From contig OX485804.1 in assembly GCA_950295325.1 (NCBI GenBank), positions 57,104,001-57,168,000 on the forward strand: a DNA stretch of 64,000 nt. The letters run 5' to 3'. Source of the stretch: Polytrichum commune (Eukaryota; Streptophyta; Polytrichopsida; Polytrichales; Polytrichaceae). Shown here piece after piece: positions 11,121 through 23,200 of the stretch. The stretch's first letter is position 1. The number at the start of each line of letters is the position of its first letter. Below the pieces are notes generated by a model, which was not told the origin of the DNA, did not search any database, and was given only the letters and a program-made list of their open reading frames with translations. The position numbers and the translations under genes were made by a program.

Positions 11121-12894
11121 TTACAATAACCAAATGTGCTCTCGGACACCTCCAACACTCCGAAGCTTCAAAGTGCCACCCCTCAAGATCCATTCCGCAA
11201 CCTCAAAACAATCAAATCTTTGGGCACTTCACTTGCATGCGTGGGCCCATGACCTGTCGTAAGTCAATAGGACCATAGATGAGATTGCACAAGCATATAT
11301 ACATACACAAAGGCATATGAACAATGTTTGGAGTGAGATAGTCTCACACTTTTTTTTAAATAATTTAATAAATAAATTTTTATTGGTTATTTATTGTCCT
11401 TTTTCCTTAGTTCGTACAAACAATATGGGATAAGTCTTATCCCACTTTGGACTAGCGTTGTGGCCTTATTCTAACTTTTTGTTTCTCATACCTCTTCCAT
11501 TACATTTCTATGGACCATGAGCAATCTAATGCTCTACCTTCTGCAACGCTTAATTAAGTTTGAATGTGTATGAAAAAGGAAGACGTAATCTACACTATTA
11601 TAATGTAAACATAAGAAAAAAAATCAAGCCTTCAAGAATGCAAGGGCAATTTATTTGGAAGTTGGGTGGGGCGGGCATAAATTTCTGGTTGGGATTAGAA
11701 AATTTTGAAATTTTTCTAGGGGGATGTTTTAGGTTGGCAGATCGCATGCCCTTGCTCCTATCCACCTCCCCCTAAAATATACTTACTAGGGGTTTAACAT
11801 CTTGAAGTTAGTATACCCAAAGCCCTAGGTAATGTTTCTCACACTTGGGGAGTTTATTTTATCCAATTTATGCCTTAGAACCCCCAAAAATCATATGTGT
11901 TAATCCACAAAGCAATGGTTGTCATTATACTTCAATAACTTTATCAACAGAAAGTAGTTTATGAGAACATATTCAAAGAAGGTTGATTTGTTTCAATTGC
12001 GTATACTTTGCATACATGACCAAAGCAATTCACTCTAAGTCTACAAAATTTCTCATATAAATACATGTAGTTCATGATTTGTATGTACAATCTTCTTTTT
12101 TGTTATGAAAATTTGGTATATATAAGTTGTTGTTGTTTTTGTTGTTTTCTTTCCAAACATCACCGATTCTTTTCCAAATATCAAAATCTTGAGCAGGGAG
12201 ATGTTTCTTAAGAAACACCCACCAAGGCCTTGCATTCTTGATAAGAAGTTATGGATATTATAGAACATAAACATCTTCACTGGATAGTAAAAATATATAG
12301 CATTGTGTAATTCCAAATAATAAGTGATACTAAATACATTATTTAGTGTAGTACTTTAGTGACAATGTAATTGCAGACTTGCATCGAATAGTTGCAAAGA
12401 ATGATCAAAAGTTCAATGTAAGTTAGGGCTTGTTTGACAAAGTTTTTGCAAGTTTTTCACTTTTGACACGCAAAAACTCACACAAAAAAAAAATGTACGT
12501 CAATTGACATGCCCAATTTAGAAGTTGACACGTATTGTGACTTGTGAAGAAAAAATATACACATCAATTGACCTGCTACAAATTGAAATGACACATATAG
12601 GCAACTTAAGTATTATAAACTACAGCTCAAGTATCCGGAAACATAACCCATAACAGTAGGAGAACTTCCTAAACTCACTTATATACTTAAGTTCAACCTT
12701 GTTCTTGTAATTTCCTTTGTAACCGGGGAGGCTCTACATTTGAAACAGTGATCAAAGAGGTGGTGGAGGCTATGTACAAGGCTGACAAGACCATTGTTCC
12801 TTGTCTCTTGTGGATGTATTTTCATGACTGTTTTGTGCAAATATGTGAATGAACAATTTGCCCCAACAGATCTCAAAGAGTGATGCTTTGGTTG
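11121..12894. other. Intergenic, MITE end fragment near 12300-12355
   Basis: AT-rich DNA. About 12300-12355 carries GCATTGTGTAATTCC followed by TGATACTAAATACATTATTT and AGTGTAGTA, the same right-end structure as at 7480-7535. Nothing else was recognised. Confidence 0.5.
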
Positions 12895-13720
12895 GTTGAA
12901 TATTAGGTTAATTCTAAGGCGTCTCAGCTTGACACTAGAATGATTTGAGGTACACTTTGCATAGTGCAGAGATCCACTTCAAATTGAGTTTAATGTACAA
13001 TGTACAATTTACAATGCTTGAATTGAAGCTAGATTGGAAGCAATATTGTTGTTGGGTATGTGATTAGAATACCATTAGCGCTGACATGTCCCTAAGGGTC
13101 ACGTACTCTAAGCCAGTGGTAGATAATCCACTCTCACCAGTGGCACTACCTACACCTGTGATAGATACTTTTGTATGATCAATTCCTAAGTCACTTGATT
13201 TGATGTTTTAAAAGTGGGAGGAGATCTAAAGTGCTTTGTTTGATTAAATATTGGGAAAAGTAGCCATCTCAACTCATTATGATTTGACTTTTGAGGTCTT
13301 GCATAGGGCAAAGATCCCCTTCAATTGAGTTTAATATACAATGTGAAATTCTCATTCAATGCAATGCTTGAATTGATGTTAAATTGGAATCAATAGTGTT
13401 GTTGAGTCTGTGAGTGGAATCCTATCAGTGTTCACAAGGCCCTAAAGTTCATCCCCTAAGTCTGTCTCAATATCTAGGATAATGGTAGACATTCCACTCT
13501 GACTAGTTGTACCATCTACACTCCTGCTAGGTACTTTGTTTTGGTCAATTCCCACCTAGTCCAATCTTTGGTCATTTAGGTTGATTAACCATCTCAACTT
13601 GACATGATGATTTGAGGTGGTAGACTTGCATAATGCAAAATTCTTTCAATTGAGTTCAATGTACGATGTGAAAATCATAATGTTTCAATACAACACTTGA
13701 ATTGAAGGTCAAGGGATCAC
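12895..13720 (+). repeat. Three-unit tandem repeat, period about 325-342 bp
   Basis: The motif ATTGAGTTTAAT recurs at about 12982, 13324 and 13649 (ATTGAGTTCAAT), with collinear flanks such as the GCTTGAATTGA block and a CCACTCT-CACCAG-type block in the first two units. The third unit is partial. The array leads directly into the hAT transposase fragment, so it may be internal or subterminal sequence of that element. Confidence 0.75.
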
Positions 13721-13944
13721 ATAGGATATGAAGAAAGAGGAATTGTGGCTCAAAAGCATATCGTTGAAGTTTCAATACACTGAAGAAGAAAGTGACATGT
13801 GTAAGGGAGAACTCTTGGAATTTATGTAAACACTTCGACATGAGTGTGAGAACAAAACGATATTTGAAGCTTGGCGCATATGTAGTAGCAATTTGGAATG
13901 GCACACAAATTGGCCTAAACTTATGCAAATTTGATAGAAAATTA

Positions 13945-14156
13945 TACTCATTCCATCATGTGTAGCTATTTGTGAGAGAGGATTTTCCAAGCAAATTACA
14001 ATTAAAAGCCACTTGCATAATAGGTTGAACTTGAAGACCCTTGATGCTCTTATGCGGGTCTCTCTTGGTAGGCTTGAAGCGGATGCAATGGATTGGGCTA
14101 TCATCTTCAATATTTGGAGAAACATGCAAGACCGAAGGATACTTACGCTCGATTGA
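13945..14156 (+). pseudogene. hAT transposase C-terminal dimerisation region, relic
   Basis: The plus frame ending at the stop 14154-14156 reads IPSCVAICERGFSKQ, then IKSHLHNRLNLKTLDALMRV and SLGRLEADAMDWAIIFNIWR. This is the signature C-terminal segment of hAT-family transposases, where the usual form is S-A-ERGFS followed by a basic NRL--TL--LMR block. The frame immediately upstream is broken by stops near 13935, and no BED zinc finger or catalytic core was recognised in the window. It is the 3' stub of a decayed hAT transposase. The domain identity is strong; its link to any of the nearby MITEs is not shown. Confidence 0.85.
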
Positions 14157-14567
14157 TAATTTTTTTGTTACAAATCAAGATCATATTTTGATTATTCAAA
14201 TATTAGTTTTCTAAAATATTGTGTAACCCAAAATTGAGATGACATTTTAAAATAAAATGTATATTTCGATTGACATTCATTTTTGTTTATGAAAACTTCA
14301 CGTGACACTTTGGATTTGAAGTTGAATGTCAAATGAAATTTGTCAAACATACACACTTGTAAGCATTACATTCTAGCCTCTTGAGTCTGAAAACCATGTC
14401 CTGAAGAGTACATCAAAGGACAAAGGAGGTAATACAGCTCAAAGGACAAAGGAGGTAATATATATATATAATTATTTGGTTTTTGTGCAGAGAATTTATC
14501 AACAGGTGATCAATGCTTTTTTCTTAGTAATTTCTTTTACAGTGTTTATTACTTGAACTCGTTTGTA

Positions 14568-14956
14568 ACTACACTAAATATTATATTAAGTGTCATATGG
14601 TATTTTATGTCACTGTGATAACTTTTTTATTAACACTTTCTATGAATACAAATGCTGTCATCCAAACTTACTTTTAGTTTATCCAAATGCCAATTATTGA
14701 AGCAAAGTTTGGTATGGTAACATCTTTTGTAATGAAAAGTTGTCATGGATGATTGAAATTTGGACATAAATTCTCTAAGTAAGTGATAACTTTTGCAACA
14801 TTACAAATTTATAATGCCCACTTTTTTTCCTTCCAAGAAATGACAAATAATGTTATGTTTACATTTAGTGTTGGTGACACTACACGGGAGGGTTACAATA
14901 AGTATTTAGCAAGATAAATAGAATTGGTGACACTAAATACATTATTTAGTGTAGTA
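14568..14956 (+). mobile_element. MITE, family B, copy 1 (ACTACACTAAAT ends)
   Basis: The left end ACTACACTAAATATTA and the right end CATTATTTAGTGTAGTA are inverted repeats. The interior is AT-rich and matches 49344-49741 in the same orientation, including GTCATGGATGATTGAAA and TGACAAATAATGTTA. There is no coding sequence. Its outer termini resemble family A (ACTACAC), so the two may be mobilised by one transposase. Confidence 0.85.
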
Positions 14957-15468
14957 TCTCTTTTGAATTTTCCTTCAAGATTTCTATTTTTTCATTTTCC
15001 TTCTCATTTTAGGTTGCCTTTCTTCGTGCAAGAGATGTTTTAAGGCATGCTCAACCCCTCGCTCTTTCTCAGGTTCCATGGCCTTGCTTTGTTTTTGTGA
15101 ATAAGTGAAGTTTGTTTCATTTGTCTCAAAAATAGAATAAATATAAAAGTGCATGCTCAAGAGTCAACAGCAGGAGTTACAAGCAGTTCTATTTTATGGA
15201 AAGGCTCAGTTCTTCACAAACACCACTAGTGTAAGTGCGGCTTGTGAAGGGTGAAGCTGCAACTCGACTGTCAGGATTTCAGTTTCCTGCATGCTAAAAC
15301 ACATAATCCTGGCATGGGTTCCATAATATCAGACTTGCAGAGGGCAGGTAAAACTCTCCAAAAACCAGTGACACTCGTCCCCCATTATGCTCCACAAATA
15401 TGTATTTAACAAAATTGACTGACGCAAAGAACGATTTGGGCCGGATTCCACAAACTTTAAAGTGTAGT

Positions 15469-16010
15469 ACACCGTTTATGGTATAGTGTCACATGTGTAA
15501 GTAGTGTCACTTACTCTATTTTGAGGCATATGCTAGGTTACATCGATGATCAACTACTTCACCATAGTGTCACCTCCTGACTCTTGGCGTTCAAGTGCGC
15601 AAATTGATGTCTTGGCATGAGTATGTTCAATAGTGTTAGGAGGTGCATGCTTATGTTACACAATGGTCTATAAGTTGACTAAAGTGTACACAAATGACAC
15701 TTGCCATTAGTATGCTCAAGAATATCTTCTTCTTGCATACTAAAATGTAAACACATGACGCTTGCCATTAGTACGCTAAAACATATCTTTCCCTTACATA
15801 CTAAATCGCAAGACTGACATCTAAATATCCCATCGTGCTACTCTAATATGTCACAATGCAAATAATTTTTCACTTAAAAGAAGTTACTTATGTTGATAAA
15901 TGGAATCTTATTGGCATTTGACGGGCATGACACTCTTAGACCTCTAGGCATGTAGTTTAGGCCCTCCACAGATTGTGTACGTGACACTAAATACCTTAAA
16001 CGGTGTAGTC
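15469..16010 (+). mobile_element. MITE-like element, family A, copy 2
   Basis: The left end TACACCGTTTATGGTATAGT and the right end GTGACACTAAATACCTTAAA then CGGTGTAGT are inverted repeats. The interior is the reverse complement of 4036-4506. It lies about 2 kb upstream of the EPFL start codon, at the edge of the GC-richer island. Confidence 0.85.
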
Positions 16011-16515
16011 CATCTCCAGCAGTATGAGATCCGAAATTTTACTGCTGCAGCACTGTAACTACCCGTGTGAGTCTGTCCGGACACTCGCTGTCTATCGTGT
16101 GAATGACGATACTATATAAAATGAAGGCGCAATCTGTTTCGGGGTAGTATTCTCCTCCTTGTGATGCAGTGCAGCATATGATAGCATGCGAGCAGGGAAG
16201 TTCATGGGCTGGGTTGAGTAGTGAGCGAGCGAGCGGAAGGTTGTGAAATCTATCCACCTCTCGTGTTGACTGTCGACCCACCAGTGACAATTGATCTGAG
16301 GAGGCTGCGTGCCCTATTTGTTGTGTGAAAGCAGGAGACCAAGGGAACCATTTGAAGCCAGATGCCTGAGCTCCAGTACTGTCAGGCTTTGTCAGGGCTA
16401 CCAAGAGGCGAAGCCTCCCCCCGTCTGCTGAATCTATCTTAGGACTCTAGGTGTAGAGCTCTATATGTCTCTGCCTGTCCGTCTGTAGAGGGAGAGAAAG
16501 ACGAAGCAGAGTTTA

Positions 16516-16554
<39 letters not shown>

Positions 16555-17315
16555 CGAGCGAGCAGGCAGGCAGGCACAAGGAAGGGAGAGTGAGGAGTCT
16601 GCAGGGAAGAGGGGCAGCAGAAGATTGGGTAATTGAGCGGTAGCTTAGCGCCGTGTAGAAGGATTGAGATTTGATGAGAAAGCCATATTGAGCTGTAGCC
16701 GTACTCATCGACATTTAGGTGGTAGCAGCTGGCAAAGAGTGACAGGCATATTCAGGCTGGGTTACAGAAGAAGTAGCAGTAGTCGTAGAAGTAGTAGTAC
16801 CGGCACTGTCTGTTGCCTCCCTCTCACCAGGCAGCTCCCACCTCCACCCACACACACATACACACACAGAGACACACTTGATTGATTCTTCATCCCTGCG
16901 GATCCTACCCATTCGGAGTTGACAATTTGCCTCCGGCTTCTCTTAAGTCAAGTGCATGACTCGATTGAAGCCTGCACTGCACCTAGTAGAGTGACGGCGT
17001 TGCGAGAGACAGTCTACAGACAGACGGAAAGACAGACAGACAGACACACACTAGACTCCTCCAGAGAGACATTGCAAAGATTATTCCGAGATAGAACTTG
17101 ATTCAGGCTCTTCGTAGCTGGCCTTGAACCGCGATAGATAACTCAGTACTTCCTTCGTACACACCGATCAGTCTGCACCTGACATATTTCTTGAATACCG
17201 GGAAGCCTAGATCATTCAAAGAGTGCGAGTGAAGAAGTGCGGCTGTTTGAACGGTTTGATTGAAAACTGGTGAAGTTTCGCTCCACATTGAGTGCTTGCC
17301 ACAAGATTTCACTTT

Positions 17316-17378
<63 letters not shown>

Positions 17379-17900
17379 GTTGTTACATTGATCGGCGGCA
17401 AAACTCGACTTGTTTACATTACCATCAAAAGAGTTCACTTTTGAGAAAGTTCCACAAGTGGAGCATTGGTATGAAGTAGGGATCATTACATAGCTGCAAG
17501 TCATTCCTAGCTACACTTGTGAAAGAAGGCAGGAAAGCAAATTAGGGAGCGGAGTAGCTTTCGTGATGCAGAGTTGTCTGACGGCCACATGAGAAAAAGC
17601 TGAGTGGAGTGTAGTGGACATCCCTCTCCCTTCCCCTCTCCCTCACTGCACTCTGCCGCTCGCCGTATCACATTGTACTGGAGCCTTGTTGTTGATAAAC
17701 ACCTCGAGATGACGGGCCTGACATAGCCATATCCCTCCTTACCGCGCACAGTTGTCATCTGGCAGTTCTCTACCTCCTCATTTGGTTTCGCCTTCGGTGA
17801 CATCATTCATCCAAGCTCAGCAGCAGCATTGCCGCCTGCACAGACTTCAAAGCAATCAATTCTAAAACAGGTGGAACCACTTCCTTCCGGAATCAGTTGA
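16011..17900 (+). promoter_or_regulatory. GA/CT-microsatellite-rich upstream region of the EPFL gene
   Basis: This region is GC-richer than its left flank and dense in simple repeats: (GT)n followed by (GA)n at about 16517-16560, an AGGC run near 16560-16575, a CA run near 16848-16868, a GACA run near 17025-17048 and 28 GA units at 17318-17374. In plants GA tracts are bound by BASIC PENTACYSTEINE factors, which is a plausible but untested role. The open frames here are read through repeats and look non-coding. An upstream untranslated exon cannot be excluded. Confidence 0.5.
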
Positions 17901-17917
17901 GATTCGATACCATCTTC

Positions 17918-17926
17918 TTATATATC
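17918..17926 (+). promoter_or_regulatory. Probable TATA box of the EPFL gene
   Basis: TTATATATC lies 82-90 nt before the start codon. A start site about 30 nt downstream (near 17950) would leave a leader of about 55-60 nt. The assignment is by position only. Confidence 0.5.
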
Positions 17927-18007
17927 CCTACATCAAGTTGTATCCATTCTCCAACCGAGAAGACATTGAAAGAAGCACAGGACGCAGCAGCAGCTGTTGC
18001 ATCGACC

Positions 18008-20252
18008 ATGTCGTCCATTAAGTGGATTTATTGCTGCCTCTTCCTGCTCGTCGCCCTTGCTCCTGCATCCGTCATTGCACGCCTCCATCCTGGTAATTGA
18101 ATCCTCTGCAAGCCTTGTCATAATTGTTCCTAACCTTCCTCAATCGAGCCTGCCCGGCATTTTGTTACCGTGGATGGTTTGTAGCTTTGACACATTACAA
18201 GTTCTTTTCTTTAGCTCTCTTAACCCTCTTAGTCCTCTTAACCCGAAAAGGAGAACATACCTTAACTGGTCGGTTCCTTCTTCCTGAGGTCGAAGAGTTC
18301 TTGTATGCAGACTAGTTTAGCACTCGCATTTGACAAGAGTTGGGGGATAAATGCTGGATCATCCATCAACGAGTGATCGAGAATGCTAACTGCAGCTTAA
18401 CTCTCTCCCCTATGTGAATAGGATAGGAATTCCACACGATGTGCCTTGGCAGCTACATTTTTTCTTTTGATGCAGAACCGGACCTACCCCTCCTATGCCT
18501 CCCTCATATTTCATCTCTTCAAAGCTCAGAATCCACTAACCACTTGTAGATCAGGGTAAAGGACGGCAGCTTCCTCAGTCGCATACATACTTCTTGGTCA
18601 TGTACGTGAACTCTGAGTGACCTGTAGGAATTCAGGCGGTAGTGAAAAATTAGAATCGTTGGCCTTACATTTCAGCCTCGCACATCTCTTTTCGGCGGTT
18701 TTGAATCCTACATTAAGAAATAATGTCTCACACATGGCGCACAAGTGCTGCAATCTACTCCTTTTTGGTTGCCAATCACGCATGAGTGCTCCAGAGCTCA
18801 CAGGATGGTGCTTGAATGGGAAGGTCAATTTCGTTTCGTAGCATGTCTGAAGCAAGTCTTCACAGTAAGAAAGATCTGTCGAGTTGAAATTCTGACGAGC
18901 GATAGGCTCCGAGTCTATAAGATGGTAGTCGGTCTTAACACTGTGGCATCGACTGTGCGTGCAGGTGCATCATCCACAGAGTCGACGATGATCCTGTCGG
19001 AGGGACAAAACCAAGTTCCAGTTTGCGATGAATCGGCCACAGCGACCACATCGCAAGCTTCGTCTACAGAGCTTAAAAGAGAGGTATTAGCCCCACCCAC
19101 CGGACTCTTACACAGAAGGTTGGGTTCATTTTGGCCGGTTAATTGGACGTAGGCTTGAACTCAAATTAGAGCCTTACGCTTGTGAAAAGCGAAGTGATCG
19201 AAAGTTTTGGACATTCCATTTCGGTCAGAGTTTAGGACATTCCATTTCGCTTTTTATTTTCCTAATTTGCCAGCTTCTATTGGAAATTTTAGAATAATAT
19301 CCGCTTTATAGCTGGTAGATAGGTGCTTCTGCACCCAAGGTCGGCTCCTCATGGTTCAACAAGGTTAACCTGGCTTCATTTCCGGTTTCGAAATGTAAGA
19401 ATCCTATGTGTGAGGATGTGTTTCCTGATCTCACCAAGGGTACAGGAAGATTTGAACTGACATGAAACTGCCTGGTTAGTACAGTATCTTTCTGGAAGAC
19501 TGCAGTTGAACTAATCTGCCTAGCGATGCCTCTCTCAAGTTTTATTACATCTCCAGGCGCCATTTTAAACTTCACATGAATATCCAAATTACAGCACTGA
19601 CATCATCTCAATTACAGCACTGACAGTGGGTCAAAACCCGATATTTTGTGGCTCAATTTGGAGATGAACTACACTACTTTCACAGTAGAGTGGTCTGGAA
19701 TACTACCTGTAGATCGTTGACAAATCCTCTCAAATTGTCAATTCAATGTCAATTGTAGCACATTCATGTATCGTCCCAACATTGGGCTCTATACAGCTTC
19801 GAGGAAAGATCTTTAAAAAATGCTACATGTGACTCTCTAGGCTTCATGCACTGAAAGAAATTTTGTCAATCGAATGAGAGGATGATTCTCTTACAGCCCT
19901 GTAAAGACTGTAGTGTTAGACAATGCCTATTTAGGATTATAAACTTGTGCTACTGATGTCTTCCTGAGTCTAACAAGGTGAAATTGGTTCTGTACAGACC
20001 GTAGACTTTACATCCCCCCAGGAAGATTCCATCGTTTTCTTCCATCAAAATAGCAGAGGTGCGGCGAGCACCCGGAGGTGGCTGGTGGGACCAGGGTCGT
20101 CGCCTCCGACGTGCCGGCAGAAATGTGGGATGTGCCAGCCCTGCAAGCCGGTGCACATTGCAATTGGCAGCCCACATGGTGTCATCTCCGAAACCGAGTA
20201 CTATCCTGAGGTTTGGCGATGCCAGTGTGGCAACAAACTATACATGCCCTAA
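18008..20252 (+). CDS. EPF/EPFL-family secreted cysteine-rich peptide precursor (3 exons)
   Basis: The CDS is join(18008..18092, 18965..19083, 20022..20252), 144 residues, with GT-AG introns and consistent phases (1, then 0). Residues 1-25 are a signal peptide with hydrophobic core [16 protein letters not shown]. Residues 30-68 are a polar propeptide. A dibasic RR at 86-87 precedes [12 protein letters not shown]. The mature domain has six cysteines (99, 103, 106, 109, 135, 137) in the pattern C-x3-C-x2-C-x2-C, then a 25-residue loop, then C-x-C; it includes [15 protein letters not shown] and ends [18 protein letters not shown]. That pattern and ending are diagnostic of the EPIDERMAL PATTERNING FACTOR family, which signals through ERECTA-type receptors and TMM to control stomatal and organ patterning. 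It lacks the extra cysteines of stomagen. The exact subfamily needs a tree. The acceptor at 20020-20021 has a strong C-run. An in-frame upstream ATG at 17897 exists, but 18008 fits the signal peptide. Confidence 0.95.
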
Positions 20253-23200
20253 GGATGATGGCCTGCCTGCTTGAGATCGACTACCAGCTTATTTCGCTTC
20301 CAGAAACCCTTGTCAATCCCTCTCCTGTCTGTTTGTCTCACACTCCCACCAGAAACCCTAGCTCCAAGAATGACTACTTGTCCTTGAGCAGGAGGAGGCT
20401 ATGTGGACTGGCATCATCAACCAAATCAAGTTGATTAGCTGATCATCATCTTCTTCTCACCACGAATTACACAGTTCATCAGCTGCCTCTAACATACCTA
20501 GTAGAGAGTTTTTACATTTAGGATCCTTGAAACGAAGGCAATCAAGGCTGTGCCGCCAGCTGAGTTTTGACGACAATTGCAGAGTAACCCCCGACCGACC
20601 GACCGACCGACGGACGACTGTGGCAAGTGCATATGGTGAGAGTTAATAATCTGTAACATAGTTGGAGAGTATGCAGACAAAGTGGCGATCAGGTTTGGAC
20701 CTTGCGCTGATTTCATGTCAGACTGCTCGGTGCGGATCAATCTGGAGCCGGACATTACTTATAATTATGATGTAAACAAGATTTGATTGAGGATAGACGT
20801 GAAGAATAAGACCTAGTAAGTTTGACAGTAGTGTTAGCTAGGATCGAATACTACAAAAGGCTCAGTAATTCAGCCCTGATGATTCGTGACGCCCCAGCTG
20901 AGCAGGTGGGAGCGCCCTAAACCCCAGAGGCTGCTGGGACCAACACTATACGGTAGTTCTGGAGAGTACTTTGTGTTTGATCTTCAAGGCAGGGAGGATC
21001 CTTTCCTCACTGTCAGAAAATCTGGAATCGTTTGAGGCGTTGTTGTTTTTCTGCGCTAGCTAGCTGGCTGGCTAGCTAGGGTTTATAGCAGCAGGCAGCG
21101 AATTAGAGGTAGAACGATGTAGGTGATCTCCTGCATGATACTTGACATGTAACCTGGTATGAATCACAACCATCATCATAGCTCTCAATCTGGGGCGTGA
21201 AGTCCCAAGCAGCTTAAATCATGTATATGTCAGTAATTACGGCTCTCTGTTTAAGTTGTAAAACTGTATGACCAAATCTAGCATCGAGTCTTGAGCTGAC
21301 TGGCGGGCTTTGGGAGACGAGGATGGATTTTCTACGTGTACTTATGATTCAATTTTGCGTATTTGCAAATTTCCAACTGTTCTTACATTGTTTCTAACTG
21401 CCTATGTGTATATTAGATTCTGCCTGTGGTGGTCAGTATGCATGTGAACATGGTCTTCCTTTTTTGTAATCCTACAATTTATGCCCATGTGAGGTGATGA
21501 GAACAGGCGGCCACAAGCGACATTTAACTGCAGAGCTCATAGCTTGTATATAATCACCACTGATTTGGAGTGTTGGTGGAGTTAGGTATATATTCATTGG
21601 TTGAATTCAGGACTCTACATTAGAGGCACACAATAATTTTTTCTGAACAAACGAACTTGCACCTGGCAGTTACTGTTATAATCCGTGCAGATTCAGTATT
21701 CAAGGTAGAGTGTCGCTCAAGATAAGATTACTAGAAGTCTGCTGCTGGAAACAGGACACAAATGTCTGGCCACTTATTTGGAGTTACTGTTTTCTGACAA
21801 ATTCATGCAGATAGAAATACACCAGCTGGGATTTGTGTTATAGCTAAGTTTGTGAAGCGGTCTTAGTCCTTCAATCTTGCCAGAATTTCCGTCAAGTTGG
21901 AGAACTTTGTGTGGAGATTTACATGCTTAATGTGGGGAGATGGCGAGGTACGACGACTACCGATATGAAAGTACTGAGTCTATAGAAATTCAGCTTAATT
22001 ACATATGTGCAATTTGGTAATTGATTTTCCTAAAGCAGAATTATTGGATTCGCACAAAGTCCAGAACACAATCCCGACCGTACACTACAATATGAGGGAC
22101 TACGAATCCACTGAATGGATTCATTCTGAATTCTGATTTTCTCAGTTCTAGAAGGTTTCCTTGAGGACGTTGCAATGTCGCCGGGGAGTGATTCTCTACA
22201 ACTACATTCAGCAACAGATCAAAGAACCTTGTTGAGAATTATACGTACTACAGATCACTACTATTTGCGAAATTGGGAGGTGATCCAATGTTGACAGGAT
22301 GGGGGGTGCCATGTAATTATTCTTGACATATGTTAAAGCTAGCCACCTTGGTTGTGAATTTGATTGCAATTGAATCAGAGCAGCTAGCCCAACTTAATTA
22401 GCATCAGACCCCAGTGCCATTACTTCCAACTTCATGGCATTTCAACTCTTTGTGACAGCATCGACCTGATCGAGTACGTCACTCCAGAAAGTTACAGTGC
22501 CGATGAATGTCTTGATTCTGCAGCAGCTGGGATCTTTTGGACTACTCCTATGGGGCAACTGTTCCAGGTATCTTTTACTTATGGCAGAATTCCAGCCATC
22601 AAGGACTTCCATTTTTTTTAAATCACCCAGGTGTGGACTCTGCATGCGTTTATGGCAAAGACTTTGACATGAATGCGGAGATAAGAAATGCGGGAGATGT
22701 CCTGGGTGGGGAGCAGCTAGGCAGCCCGCGGCCTGTCCCCACACCCACCCAACGTTCATGGGTTGCGGTGACCGAGACCAAGGACCCACAAGAAGGTGGT
22801 CCAGGGATTTTTTCATAAAGACTGGGCCAAGCTTAAAGCAGAGGACCACCCGAAGCGTCATGCTGAGGTGGGGCGGACACCTCGGCCACCTTCTTCAATA
22901 TCTGTTGGGCCAGTAAGGCTTCCTCTCAAAGTAGGCCATCAATCCCCCCACTCATACATTTTTTTCTGGCCAAGGGGATTGTATTCGAATCTGAGGATTG
23001 GGTGTTTCTTGCTCAAATAGTGTTCCTGAAAATTCAAGCTAGCCATGATGCAAAGATGTATCTTATATCAAAAACTTGAAGAATTGAGTAACTGATGAGC
23101 CGGTGACATTTGTAGCCAAGGTGGCTCTCAAAATGAAACTAGAATCGCATGGAGTCACTCGAGCTCTGAGTGTTCCTGCTAGAGCCACATTTCCATTACT

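Noticed and set aside
17103-17504. 133-codon minus frame with a Leu-Ser run
   Set aside because: The run is the translation of the GA microsatellite, and the rest lacks features of a protein.
20059-20274. Long frame starting at GTG over the EPFL last exon
   Set aside because: It is a frame-shifted shadow of the real EPFL exon, which is read from 20022 in another phase.
22442-22861. 139-codon minus frame overlapping a 93-codon plus frame
   Set aside because: There is no domain, signal peptide or splice structure, and long overlapping frames on both strands are expected in this GC-richer patch.
22975-23000. TATTCGAATC box resembling a tRNA T-arm
   Set aside because: No A-box, cloverleaf or acceptor stem could be found around it.
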